Shown: piece after piece, positions 27,219-35,477 of the stretch
How positions within the stretch are numbered: position 1 is the stretch's first letter
How the letters are laid out: each line of letters begins with the position of its first letter
Source of the DNA: Fulvivirga ulvae
GTDB lineage: Bacteria > Bacteroidota > Bacteroidia > Cytophagales > Cyclobacteriaceae
DNA: 64,000 bases
Assembly (NCBI RefSeq): GCF_021389975.1
Contig: NZ_CP089981.1
Coordinates: 4,241,501-4,305,500 of the forward strand
Direction: 5' to 3'
Made by a program: the position numbers and the translations under genes
The notes under the pieces: generated by a model
The model's input: the letters and a program-made list of their open reading frames with translations, nothing else
Told to the model about the DNA's origin: nothing
The model's database searches: none

Positions 27219-27252
27219 GAAGCCCATACATCACTGCATGGGCTTCCTTTTT
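27219..27252. terminator. Rho-independent terminator between convergent precursor genes
   Basis: Stem GAAGCCCAT / ATGGGCTTC with a ten-base loop and a T-run. It ends precursor 1 and lies 19 bases past the stop of the last - strand precursor gene. Confidence 0.8.
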
Positions 27253-27270
27253 AACCAGCTAAATAAAGCT

Positions 27271-27429
27271 CTATTTGATTTTGCAATAACTATTCAGGCA
27301 GCTTATTGCATAAGGCATAGTTGGAGTATCCTCTACCTCCGAGCCTGCCCCTCTGATATGTTTGGCGTCTACCGAAGTTATAAAACTTTTAACTTGTAAA
27401 GATTTTAGTTTGAAGTTTGTTTTTTTCAT
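27271..27429 (-). CDS. RiPP precursor peptide 2 (52 aa, pinensin-like)
   Basis: A short gene, 52 codons, found by reading the - strand. The leader MKKTNFKLKSLQVKSFIT carries the same box as its neighbours and ends KHIRGA, a GG-type site with Ala in the second place. The core of 24 residues begins GSEVEDTP and contains SCLNSYC: two Cys and several Ser/Thr, enough for two small lanthionine rings. It is the last of three precursor genes in the same direction; gaps are 27 and 19 bases, so they form one operon. Confidence 0.85.
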   Translation of the reverse strand: MKKTNFKLKSLQVKSFITSVDAKHIRGAGSEVEDTPTMPYAISCLNSYCKIK

Positions 27430-27456
27430 GGTTTGGTTTGATTAAATGTGCAAAAA

Positions 27457-27669
27457 CTATTTTATAGGCCCGTCACAATTTTCCAAAAGGCTTTGGTGGT
27501 AACACACCAGGGGCTTTGTCCCTTCACCGGACGGGCATATTGTGGTTATAGGTTTTGACTGAGATGTAGGATCAACCTCCGATTTCCCACCTTTAATATC
27601 CAGCCCTTTTATTGAGGTTACGAAACTGCTTACCTTTATAGTATTCAGTTTGAAATTTTTCTTTCTCAT
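27457..27669 (-). CDS. RiPP precursor peptide 3 (70 aa, pinensin-like)
   Basis: Leader MRKKNFKLNTIKVSSFVT and a canonical LDIKGG cleavage site give a 28-aa leader; the 42-aa core begins KSEVDPTS and has three Cys spread along it (ICPSG, LVCYH, ENCDG) and eight Ser/Thr residues. The ATG at 27669 was chosen because it gives the leader form shared with the other precursors; an upstream in-frame start would add 19 unrelated residues. The SEVD box after the cleavage site is shared with precursors 2 and 4. Confidence 0.87.
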   Translation of the reverse strand: MRKKNFKLNTIKVSSFVTSIKGLDIKGGKSEVDPTSQSKPITTICPSGEGTKPLVCYHQSLLENCDGPIK

Positions 27670-27688
27670 ATCATAGGGGATTGATTTG

Positions 27689-27886
27689 CTAAATCCTCGG
27701 ATTACAGTCTTTAAACGGCTCCACACTAATCAGGGGTGTGGAATCGGTAAAGCTGTCATCTACTTCCGAACCATCGGGTTTACTATCACTCATAACCCTG
27801 CCACTCTTGATGTATGCAGAGTTCCTGAGCGTGGTGATGAAGCTCCGTACTTTCAATTCGTTAAGATTCAATCTGCTTTTTTTCAT
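27689..27886 (-). CDS. RiPP precursor peptide 4 (65 aa, pinensin-like)
   Basis: Leader MKKSRLNLNELKVRSFIT ends AYIKSG, a variant of the double-Gly site. The core of 36 residues contains GSEVDDSFTDSTPL and only a single Cys near the C-terminus (FKDCNPRI), so at most one lanthionine ring is possible and several dehydrated residues would stay open. First gene of the three-precursor operon, 106 bases downstream of the kinase gene on the same strand with two motif copies in the gap. The start at 27886 matches the leader of the others. Confidence 0.83.
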   Translation of the reverse strand: MKKSRLNLNELKVRSFITTLRNSAYIKSGRVMSDSKPDGSEVDDSFTDSTPLISVEPFKDCNPRI

Positions 27887-27947
27887 GACGTACAATAATG
27901 ACTACCGAATTGCAATTTAAGACTTTATCAGATCAGAACGTCTGGCT

Positions 27948-27985
27948 GTTTTCCGGTAAACAAAAAAATAACGGTTTTCAGGTAT
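27948..27985 (-). promoter_or_regulatory. Cluster motif copy B (two sites) before the precursor operon
   Basis: ATAACGGTTTTCAGGTAT at 27968-27985 and the related CTGTTTTCCGGTAA around 27946-27959 lie in the gap between the kinase gene and precursor 4. On the - strand, the reading direction of the precursors, the core is CCTGAAAAC. The full-length site differs from copy C by one base in 18. The two cores are 26 bases apart, as expected for tandem sites of a LuxR-type regulator. Confidence 0.6.
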
Positions 27986-27992
27986 ATTTTAG

Positions 27993-29984
27993 TTAGAAAT
28001 GAGTGGGTATCACCTTGTCATGAGGTAGTGAAAGATCGATAATTACATTTGTTCCCTTTCCTATATTAGAGTCAATTGTAATCTTTCCGTCCAGGGCAGC
28101 TACGCGCGACTGAATGTTCTTCAGGCCTATTCCATCCTGCTTGCCGTCATTTCTGAATCCTGTTCCGTCATCTTCAACCATGAGGTTAACATAATCATCA
28201 TGCATTGTAAGGTAAATGTTGATCTCACACGCATTTGCATGTTTGATGGCATTGGTTACCAGTTCCTGGATTATCCTGTAAATATCGACCTGTATGTTTT
28301 TGTCAATGGCCTCTATTTGTTTTTTAGGGTAAAATTCGTAGTTGACCACAATTTTCCTTGTACCGACAACTTCGTTGACAAAACTTTTGATTACTTCAGT
28401 TAAGGCTGAATTGTGCAGTACGGGGGGAATAAGGTTATGCGATATCATGCGCACTTCTTCACAGGCATTATCAAGCCTCAGTGTAATGTCATTCAGTCTT
28501 TCTTTCAGTGAGCCATCACCGGTTTTCAGGCCCAGAAGATTCATTTTAATGCTGGCCAGTGTGCCACCAATACCATCATGAAGTTCCTGGGCAATTCGTT
28601 TTCTTTCATTTTCCTGCCCTTCGAGTTTGTTTTTAACAGAGTTGAGTTCCTGGTCCTTGAGCAGCTCTGTAATTTTCTGACGGCTGATTTCCTCTTTTTG
28701 GGTATGTATTAGCCTGAGACTTCTTTGTTTGTTGTTATAGTTTATCAATACAAGTACCATAGAAAGTATCAGGAGGATTGAGCCCAGGATGAGCGCTAAA
28801 AGTATAATATTCTTTTTTTCAGCTTCATGTTGAAGCAGGCTGATCTTCTGTTCATTTTGTTTGGCTTCAAACTGGTTTTGAAGTATGAGTACTTCCCTGT
28901 CTTTTTCAAGGTTCAGCAGGCTGTCCTTTAAAAGGTCAAACTTTTGATAATAGGCATATGCCTGCTCATAGTTGTTTAGTTGAGCATACGACTTTGCAAT
29001 GGTCTCGTAGAACTCAATTTCGGTATCGTGGTCGTGCATACTCCTGGTGAGCTTCAGGCCTTCTTCAAGATAGGTAATAGCTGTGGCATTCTCATGTTGC
29101 AGTCTCTTAAGTATACCCAGGTTCAACAGCGACTGGCACATCACTTTTTTGTCATTATATTGCCTGGCATGCTCCAGTGATTTTTTGAGATAGAGGTCCG
29201 CTTCATGGTACTTTTCGAGATGGGTGTTTGTTTTACCTATATTGAGCTCTCTTATGGCAAGCTTTTCGGGCATATCTATTTCTTCTAGTATTTCTGTTGA
29301 TTTTGAGAAGTATTCCAGTGCCCGGGTGAAGTTGTTTTCCTGGTAGTAAGAGACTCCTATATTATTCAGAATACCGGTAACCTGATCTTGCCTGTTGAGC
29401 TTTTCAAATACCGACAGAGATTGCTCGTAATAAAGCCTGGAACTATTGTATTGCTTTCTTTTCAGGTAAAAGTTACCAATACGGTTAAGGGTTGCCGCAG
29501 TTCCACTTTCGTGGGATATGGACCTGAACCTTTCCAAACCATCCATATAAGCCCTCAGCGCATTGGCATAATTGCCTTGTGACAGGTTTACAGATCCCAA
29601 GACGTTATAAGCCAGGGCCATGTGCAGATCATCATTAATACTTTCTGATAGTGTAATAGCCTTATTGCAGAAAAGTTTTGCTGAATCAAGGTTGCCGGCC
29701 TGACTATGAATAAGAGCACGAGTAATGTAAGCAGATGCTTCGGTTGAGGTCAGTCGGCTTTTTTTGCTTTCTGAGAGTGCCTTGTTATTTACAGTCAGAG
29801 CCTGTTCATAATCAGTATATCTCAATACAGACGATAGTTCTACGATAGCTTCAATCCTTAAAGAATCACTGATTTCATTGCTTTTAATTAAAGTATTCAG
29901 GCTATCAACCACATTGTGCTGTGCACCAGCTGTTATGCTCCATAGAATTAGTCCTGCCAGAAAGCATGCTTTGGATATGTTCAT
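27993..29984 (-). CDS. TPR sensor histidine kinase (HisKA_3 type)
   Basis: A 663-aa kinase common in Bacteroidota. Signal peptide (MNISKACFLAGLILWSITAG), about eight tetratricopeptide repeats in the periplasm (about 30-375), one membrane segment (IILLALILGSILLILSMVLV, about 395-418), then the phospho-acceptor helix ELHDGIGGTLASIKMN and an ATPase domain (VEDDGTGFRNDG, GIGLKNIQSRV). The HisKA_3 type pairs with LuxR-type regulators, and one is encoded directly upstream with a four-base overlap. It lies inside the lanthipeptide cluster, so the pair probably controls it; the signal sensed is unknown. Confidence 0.93.
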   Translation of the reverse strand: MNISKACFLAGLILWSITAGAQHNVVDSLNTLIKSNEISDSLRIEAIVELSSVLRYTDYEQALTVNNKALSESKKSRLTSTEASAYITRALIHSQAGNLDSAKLFCNKAITLSESINDDLHMALAYNVLGSVNLSQGNYANALRAYMDGLERFRSISHESGTAATLNRIGNFYLKRKQYNSSRLYYEQSLSVFEKLNRQDQVTGILNNIGVSYYQENNFTRALEYFSKSTEILEEIDMPEKLAIRELNIGKTNTHLEKYHEADLYLKKSLEHARQYNDKKVMCQSLLNLGILKRLQHENATAITYLEEGLKLTRSMHDHDTEIEFYETIAKSYAQLNNYEQAYAYYQKFDLLKDSLLNLEKDREVLILQNQFEAKQNEQKISLLQHEAEKKNIILLALILGSILLILSMVLVLINYNNKQRSLRLIHTQKEEISRQKITELLKDQELNSVKNKLEGQENERKRIAQELHDGIGGTLASIKMNLLGLKTGDGSLKERLNDITLRLDNACEEVRMISHNLIPPVLHNSALTEVIKSFVNEVVGTRKIVVNYEFYPKKQIEAIDKNIQVDIYRIIQELVTNAIKHANACEINIYLTMHDDYVNLMVEDDGTGFRNDGKQDGIGLKNIQSRVAALDGKITIDSNIGKGTNVIIDLSLPHDKVIPTHF

Positions 29985-30643
29985 TCTACTATTCCGGCTT
30001 TAACGGCATGTTTAATAAGACCAGCCATGTTTTTGGCCTTTGTCTTACGCATAATATTTTTTCTGTGGCTTTCTACGGTGTGCAAGCTTATAAAAAGTGT
30101 ATCAGCGATTTGGTTGGTCGTATATTCTGAAGCAATTAACCTGAGTATTTCAATTTCACGCTTGGTTAGTCTCACGTTGGCATTTTCGTCACTTTCTTCA
30201 AGGCCGGTAATGCCAGCCATTATATTATTTTTCACGCTTTCGCTAAAGTAAGTCTGTCCGTTAGCCACATGCTCTATGGCCTCAATAAGCTCGCCTTTGC
30301 CCGTGTTTTTTAGTATATATCCCGTGGCACCATTTTTAAGTATTTTTTTTATGCTTTTGCTGTCGCTATGCATGGAGAGAGCCAGGATGTGAACGTTAGG
30401 ATACCTTTTTCTTACCTCTTTGCACAGCTCTTCCCCGTTGAGGTTGGGCATACTTATATCGGTGATCAGCACATCTATTTCGGAATTTTGCTCAAGCAAC
30501 TCCAGCGCCTGCTCTCCGTCGCTGGCACAGGCTACAATGGAAATCCTGGGATAGTCCTTTAAAAGAGAAACTATACCATCCAGGAATAGTTTATGATCAT
30601 CTACGATCATTAAGTCTATAGTTTTTGCCGTAGAAGGGAGCAT
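29981..30643 (-). CDS. LuxR/NarL-family response regulator
   Basis: A 220-aa regulator: receiver domain with Asp15-Asp16, phospho-acceptor Asp62 (LITDISMP) and Lys112 region, then a C-terminal LuxR-type helix-turn-helix (LTKREIEILRLIASEYTTNQ, then TVESHRKNIMRKTKAKN). First gene of an operon with its kinase. Proteins of this kind bind short imperfect dyads; the ATAACGGT-TTTC-AGGTAT motif found before four cluster units is the best candidate for its binding site. Confidence 0.94.
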   Translation of the reverse strand: MLPSTAKTIDLMIVDDHKLFLDGIVSLLKDYPRISIVACASDGEQALELLEQNSEIDVLITDISMPNLNGEELCKEVRKRYPNVHILALSMHSDSKSIKKILKNGATGYILKNTGKGELIEAIEHVANGQTYFSESVKNNIMAGITGLEESDENANVRLTKREIEILRLIASEYTTNQIADTLFISLHTVESHRKNIMRKTKAKNMAGLIKHAVKAGIVE

Positions 30644-30741
30644 AATAATGGGGTTGAAATGTACAAAATAATATGGCTAATATAGTAAAATACTTCGATT
30701 GGGAGAGGTGGGAAATTAAGGTATAACCTTACGTGGTTTGT

Positions 30742-30819
30742 AAATAACCGTTTTTGGATGGCTGAAATTAAAAAAATACCTGCGAGAAGGTAAAATTGAA
30801 AATAACGGTATTCAGGTAT
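30742..30819 (+). promoter_or_regulatory. Cluster motif copy C and a diverged copy, before the HlyD adaptor
   Basis: ATAACGGTATTCAGGTAT at 30802-30819 matches copy B in 17 of 18 bases. A second, diverged form (AATAACCGTTTTTGG) lies at 30743-30757. Both are in the 302-base gap between the divergent regulator gene and the adaptor gene, so they could serve either; the full site is 127 bases before the adaptor start. The rest of this gap holds nothing recognisable. Confidence 0.55.
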
Positions 30820-30945
30820 AGATTTTTGTCCTTTAATAAAAAGCCCTTCGCTTATCCCTAAAAACAGTTACTTTTAACATAAACTTACCAATAGGTTTTT
30901 ACACGAAGACAGCAATACGTATTTTGGTACCCCATATAAAGAGCT

Positions 30946-32244
30946 ATGCCTAACGCAGAAGAACAAATACAACTTAGGAGTGAGGAAGTGCAGGAAATAC
31001 TGAGCCATGTGCCACACTGGTTGATCAGGTGGGGTATTACACTGGTATTCATGGTTATACTTATATTGATTGCAGCCAGCTGGTTTATAAAATATCCAGA
31101 TACGGTAGCGGCACAGGTCGTGCTTACCACTCAGACCCCGCCGGTACACCTTGTAGCAAGGGCCAATGGCAGAATAAGCCTTTTGGTTGAAGATAAACAA
31201 CAGGTACGGGATGAGGCGCTTCTTGGTGTAATTGAAAACCCGGCATCCACTGAAGACGTGCTAAAGCTGGATAAACAACTGGCAGAAATCAGAGAGCTGA
31301 TTTATAAACGGCCGGTTAATATTGAAGCGGTGAAACTTGACGAATCACTAAATTTAGGTTCGCTCCAAAGCACCTATTCAGCATTTAACTCCATTGTTGA
31401 AGATGCTAAGCGTTACATAGCCATATCCTTTTATAGTAACCAAAGGCAGGCATTAAATAAACGTGTAGAGTATTACAGGGCACTCAATAAAGGACTTAAT
31501 GAGCAGCTGTCACTGGTTGATGAAGAGATAAAAATCTCTCGGACCATATATCACGATGATTCCCTGCTCTATCAACAGGGCGCAGGTACCAAACCGGTCA
31601 TGAACCGGTCAAAAGCCAGCTATTTGCAGAATAAAAGAAATAAAGAAAATATCGAGTCCTCCATTATTCAGAACAGTATACAGATAGCCCAGCTACAAGG
31701 GCAGATCAATGAACTCATACTCAAAGAGGAGCAGGAGACTGATCAGATGTTTACAGCTATGGTTGAAGCACTGGAAAAACTGGAAAGTGACCTGCTGGCC
31801 TGGAAGCAAAATTTCCTGTTAATAACCCCGGTTGAAGGAAAAGTGGCATTTTCAAAATTCTGGAGTGACAATCAGTATGTGCAGGCAGGAGAAGAAGTGA
31901 TGACGGTAGTGCCGGAGTCGGGAGATGTGATAGGCAATGTAGCCATGCCCGTGCAAGGATCAGGTAAAGTGGAGGTTGGGCAAAAGGTTAATATTATGCT
32001 AAATAACTATCCCTCTAATGAATATGGCATGGTGATAGGCAAGATAGAGTCCATATCCCTTGTTCCGAGAGATAACCTTTACAGCATCAGGATCAGCCTG
32101 CCGGGAGGATTGAACAGCACCTATAATAAACAACTGGATTTTAAGCAGGAAATGCAGGGGACAGCCGAGATTATAACTAAAGATAAGAGATTGATAGAGA
32201 GGGTGTTTAATCAATTAAGAAACATTATTGACAGGGTTAATTAG
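30946..32244 (+). CDS. HlyD-family secretion adaptor (lanthipeptide export)
   Basis: A 432-aa membrane-fusion protein with one N-terminal membrane segment (about 30-52, LVFMVILILIAASWFIKYPD), lipoyl-like halves around a long coiled coil (about 120-270), and a beta-barrel end region (VPESGDVIGNVAMPVQGSGK). It is of the type paired with C39-peptidase ABC exporters and would bridge that exporter to an outer-membrane TolC-like channel, which is not in the window. It starts after motif copy C and is followed by a terminator. Confidence 0.92.
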   Translation: MPNAEEQIQLRSEEVQEILSHVPHWLIRWGITLVFMVILILIAASWFIKYPDTVAAQVVLTTQTPPVHLVARANGRISLLVEDKQQVRDEALLGVIENPASTEDVLKLDKQLAEIRELIYKRPVNIEAVKLDESLNLGSLQSTYSAFNSIVEDAKRYIAISFYSNQRQALNKRVEYYRALNKGLNEQLSLVDEEIKISRTIYHDDSLLYQQGAGTKPVMNRSKASYLQNKRNKENIESSIIQNSIQIAQLQGQINELILKEEQETDQMFTAMVEALEKLESDLLAWKQNFLLITPVEGKVAFSKFWSDNQYVQAGEEVMTVVPESGDVIGNVAMPVQGSGKVEVGQKVNIMLNNYPSNEYGMVIGKIESISLVPRDNLYSIRISLPGGLNSTYNKQLDFKQEMQGTAEIITKDKRLIERVFNQLRNIIDRVN

Positions 32245-32278
32245 ATATTTTACGAACCTTCAAACCATAGTATTGTTG

Positions 32279-32309
32279 AGCAGGTTATTTTGGCCTGCTT
32301 TGTTTTTTT
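32279..32309 (+). terminator. Rho-independent terminator
   Basis: AGCAGG and CCTGCT form a six-bp stem with a nine-base loop followed by TTGTTTTTTT. It ends the adaptor transcript and makes the dehydratase genes a separate unit. Confidence 0.7.
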
Positions 32310-32413
32310 ATATAAAAACCAAATAAAGCTATAGAATAAACAGTCTTACTTCATAACTTTAGAGGTAATACACTGGCAAAATAAAGACTGCCGTTTATTA
32401 TTAAAAGTTCAAT

Positions 32414-32430
32414 ATCCCTGAAAACCATTA
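32414..32430 (+). promoter_or_regulatory. Cluster motif copy D, before the dehydratase
   Basis: ATCCCTGAAAACCATTA matches the - strand form of copy B (ATACCTGAAAACCGTTA) in 15 of 17 bases. It lies 37 bases before the LanB start, in the same orientation relative to its gene as copy B. Confidence 0.55.
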
Positions 32431-32466
32431 CGGCAAGGGAAAAAAAATATTGTTAAAATTGAACCT

Positions 32467-35400
32467 ATGGGTAACACATTAACAACCTACACCACCAAGA
32501 GTAAAAACACTATGCAGCTATTTCCTTACGCCCTTATCAGAGTTGGCGGAGATTCGTTTGAGGAATGGTCCCGGCTAAACTTTCCGGCATCTAATGAAAT
32601 AGTAAGAGAAATTTACAGGCTTACTCTTAAACAAGCTGAAAGTAAAGAAGCATTGTGTGACAGTCTCTTTGAATTTATTAGCAACAGCGATAATCCGGAA
32701 ATTCAAAATACAGTTCAGAACCTGAGAAGGGACATATTTAATGAGAGAAGGTTAAAGAACAGTAAAATAAATAAGGCTGCAGAGGTGCTCCCGCAATTGC
32801 TGAAGGAAAGTCTTGAGGGGTATATTGCATTGCTAAAAGAATTAAAGGAGAAAACCCAGGCAGGAGAATCCGTCTTTGCTGAAGAGCTGCATGGAGGCCG
32901 GGAGCAGCTAAAGCAGTTGGTTGATTCCGAACACTTTAAAAAGGGTCTGATCCTGTCAAGCAGGACACTGCTAAACAGACTGGATTCCTTTAAAAAAAGG
33001 CCGGCGGATACATTTAGAAAAAAGGAGCATCAGGTCGAACAAAGCCTGCTCCAATACCTGACACGAATGTATGCCAAGACTTCACCCTTTAGCACCTTTA
33101 CGAACCTTTCAATGGGTGCTATCAGGGAAGGTCAGGGCAATATTCAGATCAGCGCATTAGGCGGCTTACAGGTTAAAGGGCACATCAGACTCAACAACTA
33201 TTTACTGAAATATGTAATGGACCTGCTAAAAAACTACAGACCTTCCTACATATTGTTTCCTTTGCGTTGTAACCCTACATACCAGAACCGTGAAGACCAT
33301 TTCTTATACCTTACAAATAACAACAATATAGAGTCATTCCAACGGATACCCTATAACCCAGTGGTAGAGCATATTGCCGGGGTGGTACAGGAGTACACAG
33401 AAGGCGTAAGGTTCATAGACCTGATCGAGGGCCTGCAAAATGACATAGATGCTTCGGCAGAGGAGGTTGAAAGCTATATTAAGCAGTTGATAGAGTTTGG
33501 CCTGCTTGAGTACAATGTTGGGGTTTCAGGAGTAGACCCTGACTGGGATGTAAAGCTTGTCAGTGCTTTGGAAAGTCAGGTGCAGCATGGGGTACAGTAT
33601 ATCGCAGAGCTACTGGATGCCCTTAAAGCTATCCGCCAGCTTGGAAATAAGTATGCTCAAAGTAATGTGCAGGAACGACACTCCTTATTACAGCAGGCAT
33701 ATGATACATTTCGTGAAATCTACATGAAAATCCATGAAGAAGCAGGCCTCCCGGCCGATGAGAGAAAAACGGAAAAAGAGCTTATCGAAGAGGCAAAAAG
33801 GAAAAAGGAAGAAGAGGAGAAAAAGAAGAAAGACCAGGACAAGAGCGAAGCAGTGCAGGATGAAAAGGATGCAGAAGAAAAAGAGGAGGTAACTTTTAAA
33901 CATGAAACCTCTACTTACTTTGCCATAAAGCCCGAACAGATGTTTTATGAGGACACCACCAGGGAGGTAAATGCGGTCTTGGGACAAGAGGAGGTCTTCA
34001 CCATTATTTCCAATCTTAATGAGCTGCTAAACCAAATGCGGTTTTTCAAAGGCAATGAGGAAGAGAAAGAGAAGATGCGGGCTTACTTCCTGAAGAAGTA
34101 TGGTAAAAATGAGCCGGTTGACTTGCTTACTTTTTACGAAGACTACTTCCGGGAATTTAAAAAGCCGGAAAAGGAACGGGAAGAAAAAAGGAAGAAAGAA
34201 GCTCGTGAAAAACTGAAGCAGGAGCAAGAGGAAGGGAGCCGGAAGAACGGAGCGAATGAAAAGGACGCTATGCCAGAAACAGCCGAAGACAAGGAAATGG
34301 ATACTGTTGATGAATTTGCGCTGCCAGGGCAGAAAGAGAAGCAGGGAAAAATTATGAAGTGGAAGGCGGAGGCTAAAAAACAACTTAAAAAAACAGTAGA
34401 ATGGGATGCCCATGAAATTAATGTAGATATCGAACCCTTTAAATATGCCAATAAAGAGGTCGGCTTTGTTGGTACTGATGGTGATACCAATTCATACGGA
34501 TCATTTTTGCAGTTTTATTATGAAGGGGGCAAGCTGAAGGCAGCTTTAAATAGTACTTTCCCAGGATATGGCAAAATGGTTAGCCGCTTTCTCCACATCT
34601 TTGACCATAAACTAACTGATGAAATAAGGAACTGGAATGTAGAGCAGAGTGATGAAGAATCTCTTTTTATAGAAGACATTGATGCATCATATTTCAATGC
34701 CAACCTTCACCCGACACTTATGCCTTATGAGATATGGATGCCGGGAGGCCATAATTCGCTGCCTGCTGACAAGCAAATACCTATTACTGACTTTCAGGTG
34801 GAATATAGCGCTGAGGCAGATGAGCTGAATTTAATTCACGTGTCTACGGGGAAAAGAGCTTATGTTTTTGATCTCGGCTTTCAGGGACATAGCGGACGGT
34901 CCCAGCTTTTTCAGCTTCTTGAAAAGTTTACCAAGGCAGAGTACCTGTTTGCTCAACCACTGGTCAATGCGGTTAACCAGCTCAACACCCCGGAAGAAAA
35001 TAGCAACGAGAAAGGCAAGGAAGTAAAAGAGGACAAGAAAGAGATAAACGTTTTACCCAGGGTAGTATACAAAGACATGCTGGTGCTGCAAAGAAAGACC
35101 TGGTTTGTACCTAAAGTCCTGTTACCGCAGAGGCACCCTAATGATACTGATTGGCAGTACTTCAAGAATATTAATACGTGGCGAAAGGGTAACAATATGC
35201 CTGATGAGGTATTTGTATTTGTAAACACTAACCGGTGGGGTGATGCAAACATGGATGAAGAGGCCATGAAAAAGCTGACAAGAGATGATTACAAACCTCA
35301 GTATATCGACTTTACTAATCCACTTTTGGTCAGTTTACTGGAAAAGTTGATAGACAGAGTACCTTTGAATATGAAAATCGTGGAGATGCTCCCTGATTCA

Positions 35401-35469
35401 AAACAAATGTTAAAAATTGATGACTCGCGCTTTGTTTCGGAGTTTGTAGTTCAGTGGTATAATAAATAA
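32467..35469 (+). CDS. Lantibiotic dehydratase, glutamylation protein (split LanB, N-terminal part)
   Basis: A 1000-aa protein of the LanB N-terminal family, which attaches glutamate from Glu-tRNA to Ser/Thr residues of the precursor. The conserved start FPYALIRVGGDSFEEW and the region YLTRMYAKTSPFSTFTNLSMG (about 197-217) match the family, and a winged-helix-like part (about 315-360) may bind the leader. Unusual are two highly charged Lys/Glu-rich inserts (about 433-475 and 563-640) that look like coiled coil and make the protein longer than expected without its elimination domain. That domain is encoded separately, nine bases downstream. Confidence 0.9.
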   Translation: MGNTLTTYTTKSKNTMQLFPYALIRVGGDSFEEWSRLNFPASNEIVREIYRLTLKQAESKEALCDSLFEFISNSDNPEIQNTVQNLRRDIFNERRLKNSKINKAAEVLPQLLKESLEGYIALLKELKEKTQAGESVFAEELHGGREQLKQLVDSEHFKKGLILSSRTLLNRLDSFKKRPADTFRKKEHQVEQSLLQYLTRMYAKTSPFSTFTNLSMGAIREGQGNIQISALGGLQVKGHIRLNNYLLKYVMDLLKNYRPSYILFPLRCNPTYQNREDHFLYLTNNNNIESFQRIPYNPVVEHIAGVVQEYTEGVRFIDLIEGLQNDIDASAEEVESYIKQLIEFGLLEYNVGVSGVDPDWDVKLVSALESQVQHGVQYIAELLDALKAIRQLGNKYAQSNVQERHSLLQQAYDTFREIYMKIHEEAGLPADERKTEKELIEEAKRKKEEEEKKKKDQDKSEAVQDEKDAEEKEEVTFKHETSTYFAIKPEQMFYEDTTREVNAVLGQEEVFTIISNLNELLNQMRFFKGNEEEKEKMRAYFLKKYGKNEPVDLLTFYEDYFREFKKPEKEREEKRKKEAREKLKQEQEEGSRKNGANEKDAMPETAEDKEMDTVDEFALPGQKEKQGKIMKWKAEAKKQLKKTVEWDAHEINVDIEPFKYANKEVGFVGTDGDTNSYGSFLQFYYEGGKLKAALNSTFPGYGKMVSRFLHIFDHKLTDEIRNWNVEQSDEESLFIEDIDASYFNANLHPTLMPYEIWMPGGHNSLPADKQIPITDFQVEYSAEADELNLIHVSTGKRAYVFDLGFQGHSGRSQLFQLLEKFTKAEYLFAQPLVNAVNQLNTPEENSNEKGKEVKEDKKEINVLPRVVYKDMLVLQRKTWFVPKVLLPQRHPNDTDWQYFKNINTWRKGNNMPDEVFVFVNTNRWGDANMDEEAMKKLTRDDYKPQYIDFTNPLLVSLLEKLIDRVPLNMKIVEMLPDSKQMLKIDDSRFVSEFVVQWYNK

Positions 35470-35477
35470 AGAATACA

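Noticed and set aside
27686..27920. Two + strand frames of 60-70 codons opposite precursor 4
   Set aside because: Precursor 4 has the conserved leader and a matching start; the opposite frames have neither a family nor a ribosome-binding site.
28200..28581. + strand frames across the kinase ATPase domain
   Set aside because: They overlap a clearly conserved kinase domain on the - strand and are shadows.
30644..30945. tRNA or small RNA gene between the regulator and adaptor genes
   Set aside because: No cloverleaf or terminator was found; the stretch is explained by two copies of the cluster motif and AT-rich spacer.
34027..34490. Long Phe/Leu-rich and Ser-rich frames on the - strand opposite the dehydratase
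   Set aside because: They are mirror images of the Lys/Glu-rich inserts; purine-rich coding DNA gives open pyrimidine-rich frames on the other strand.
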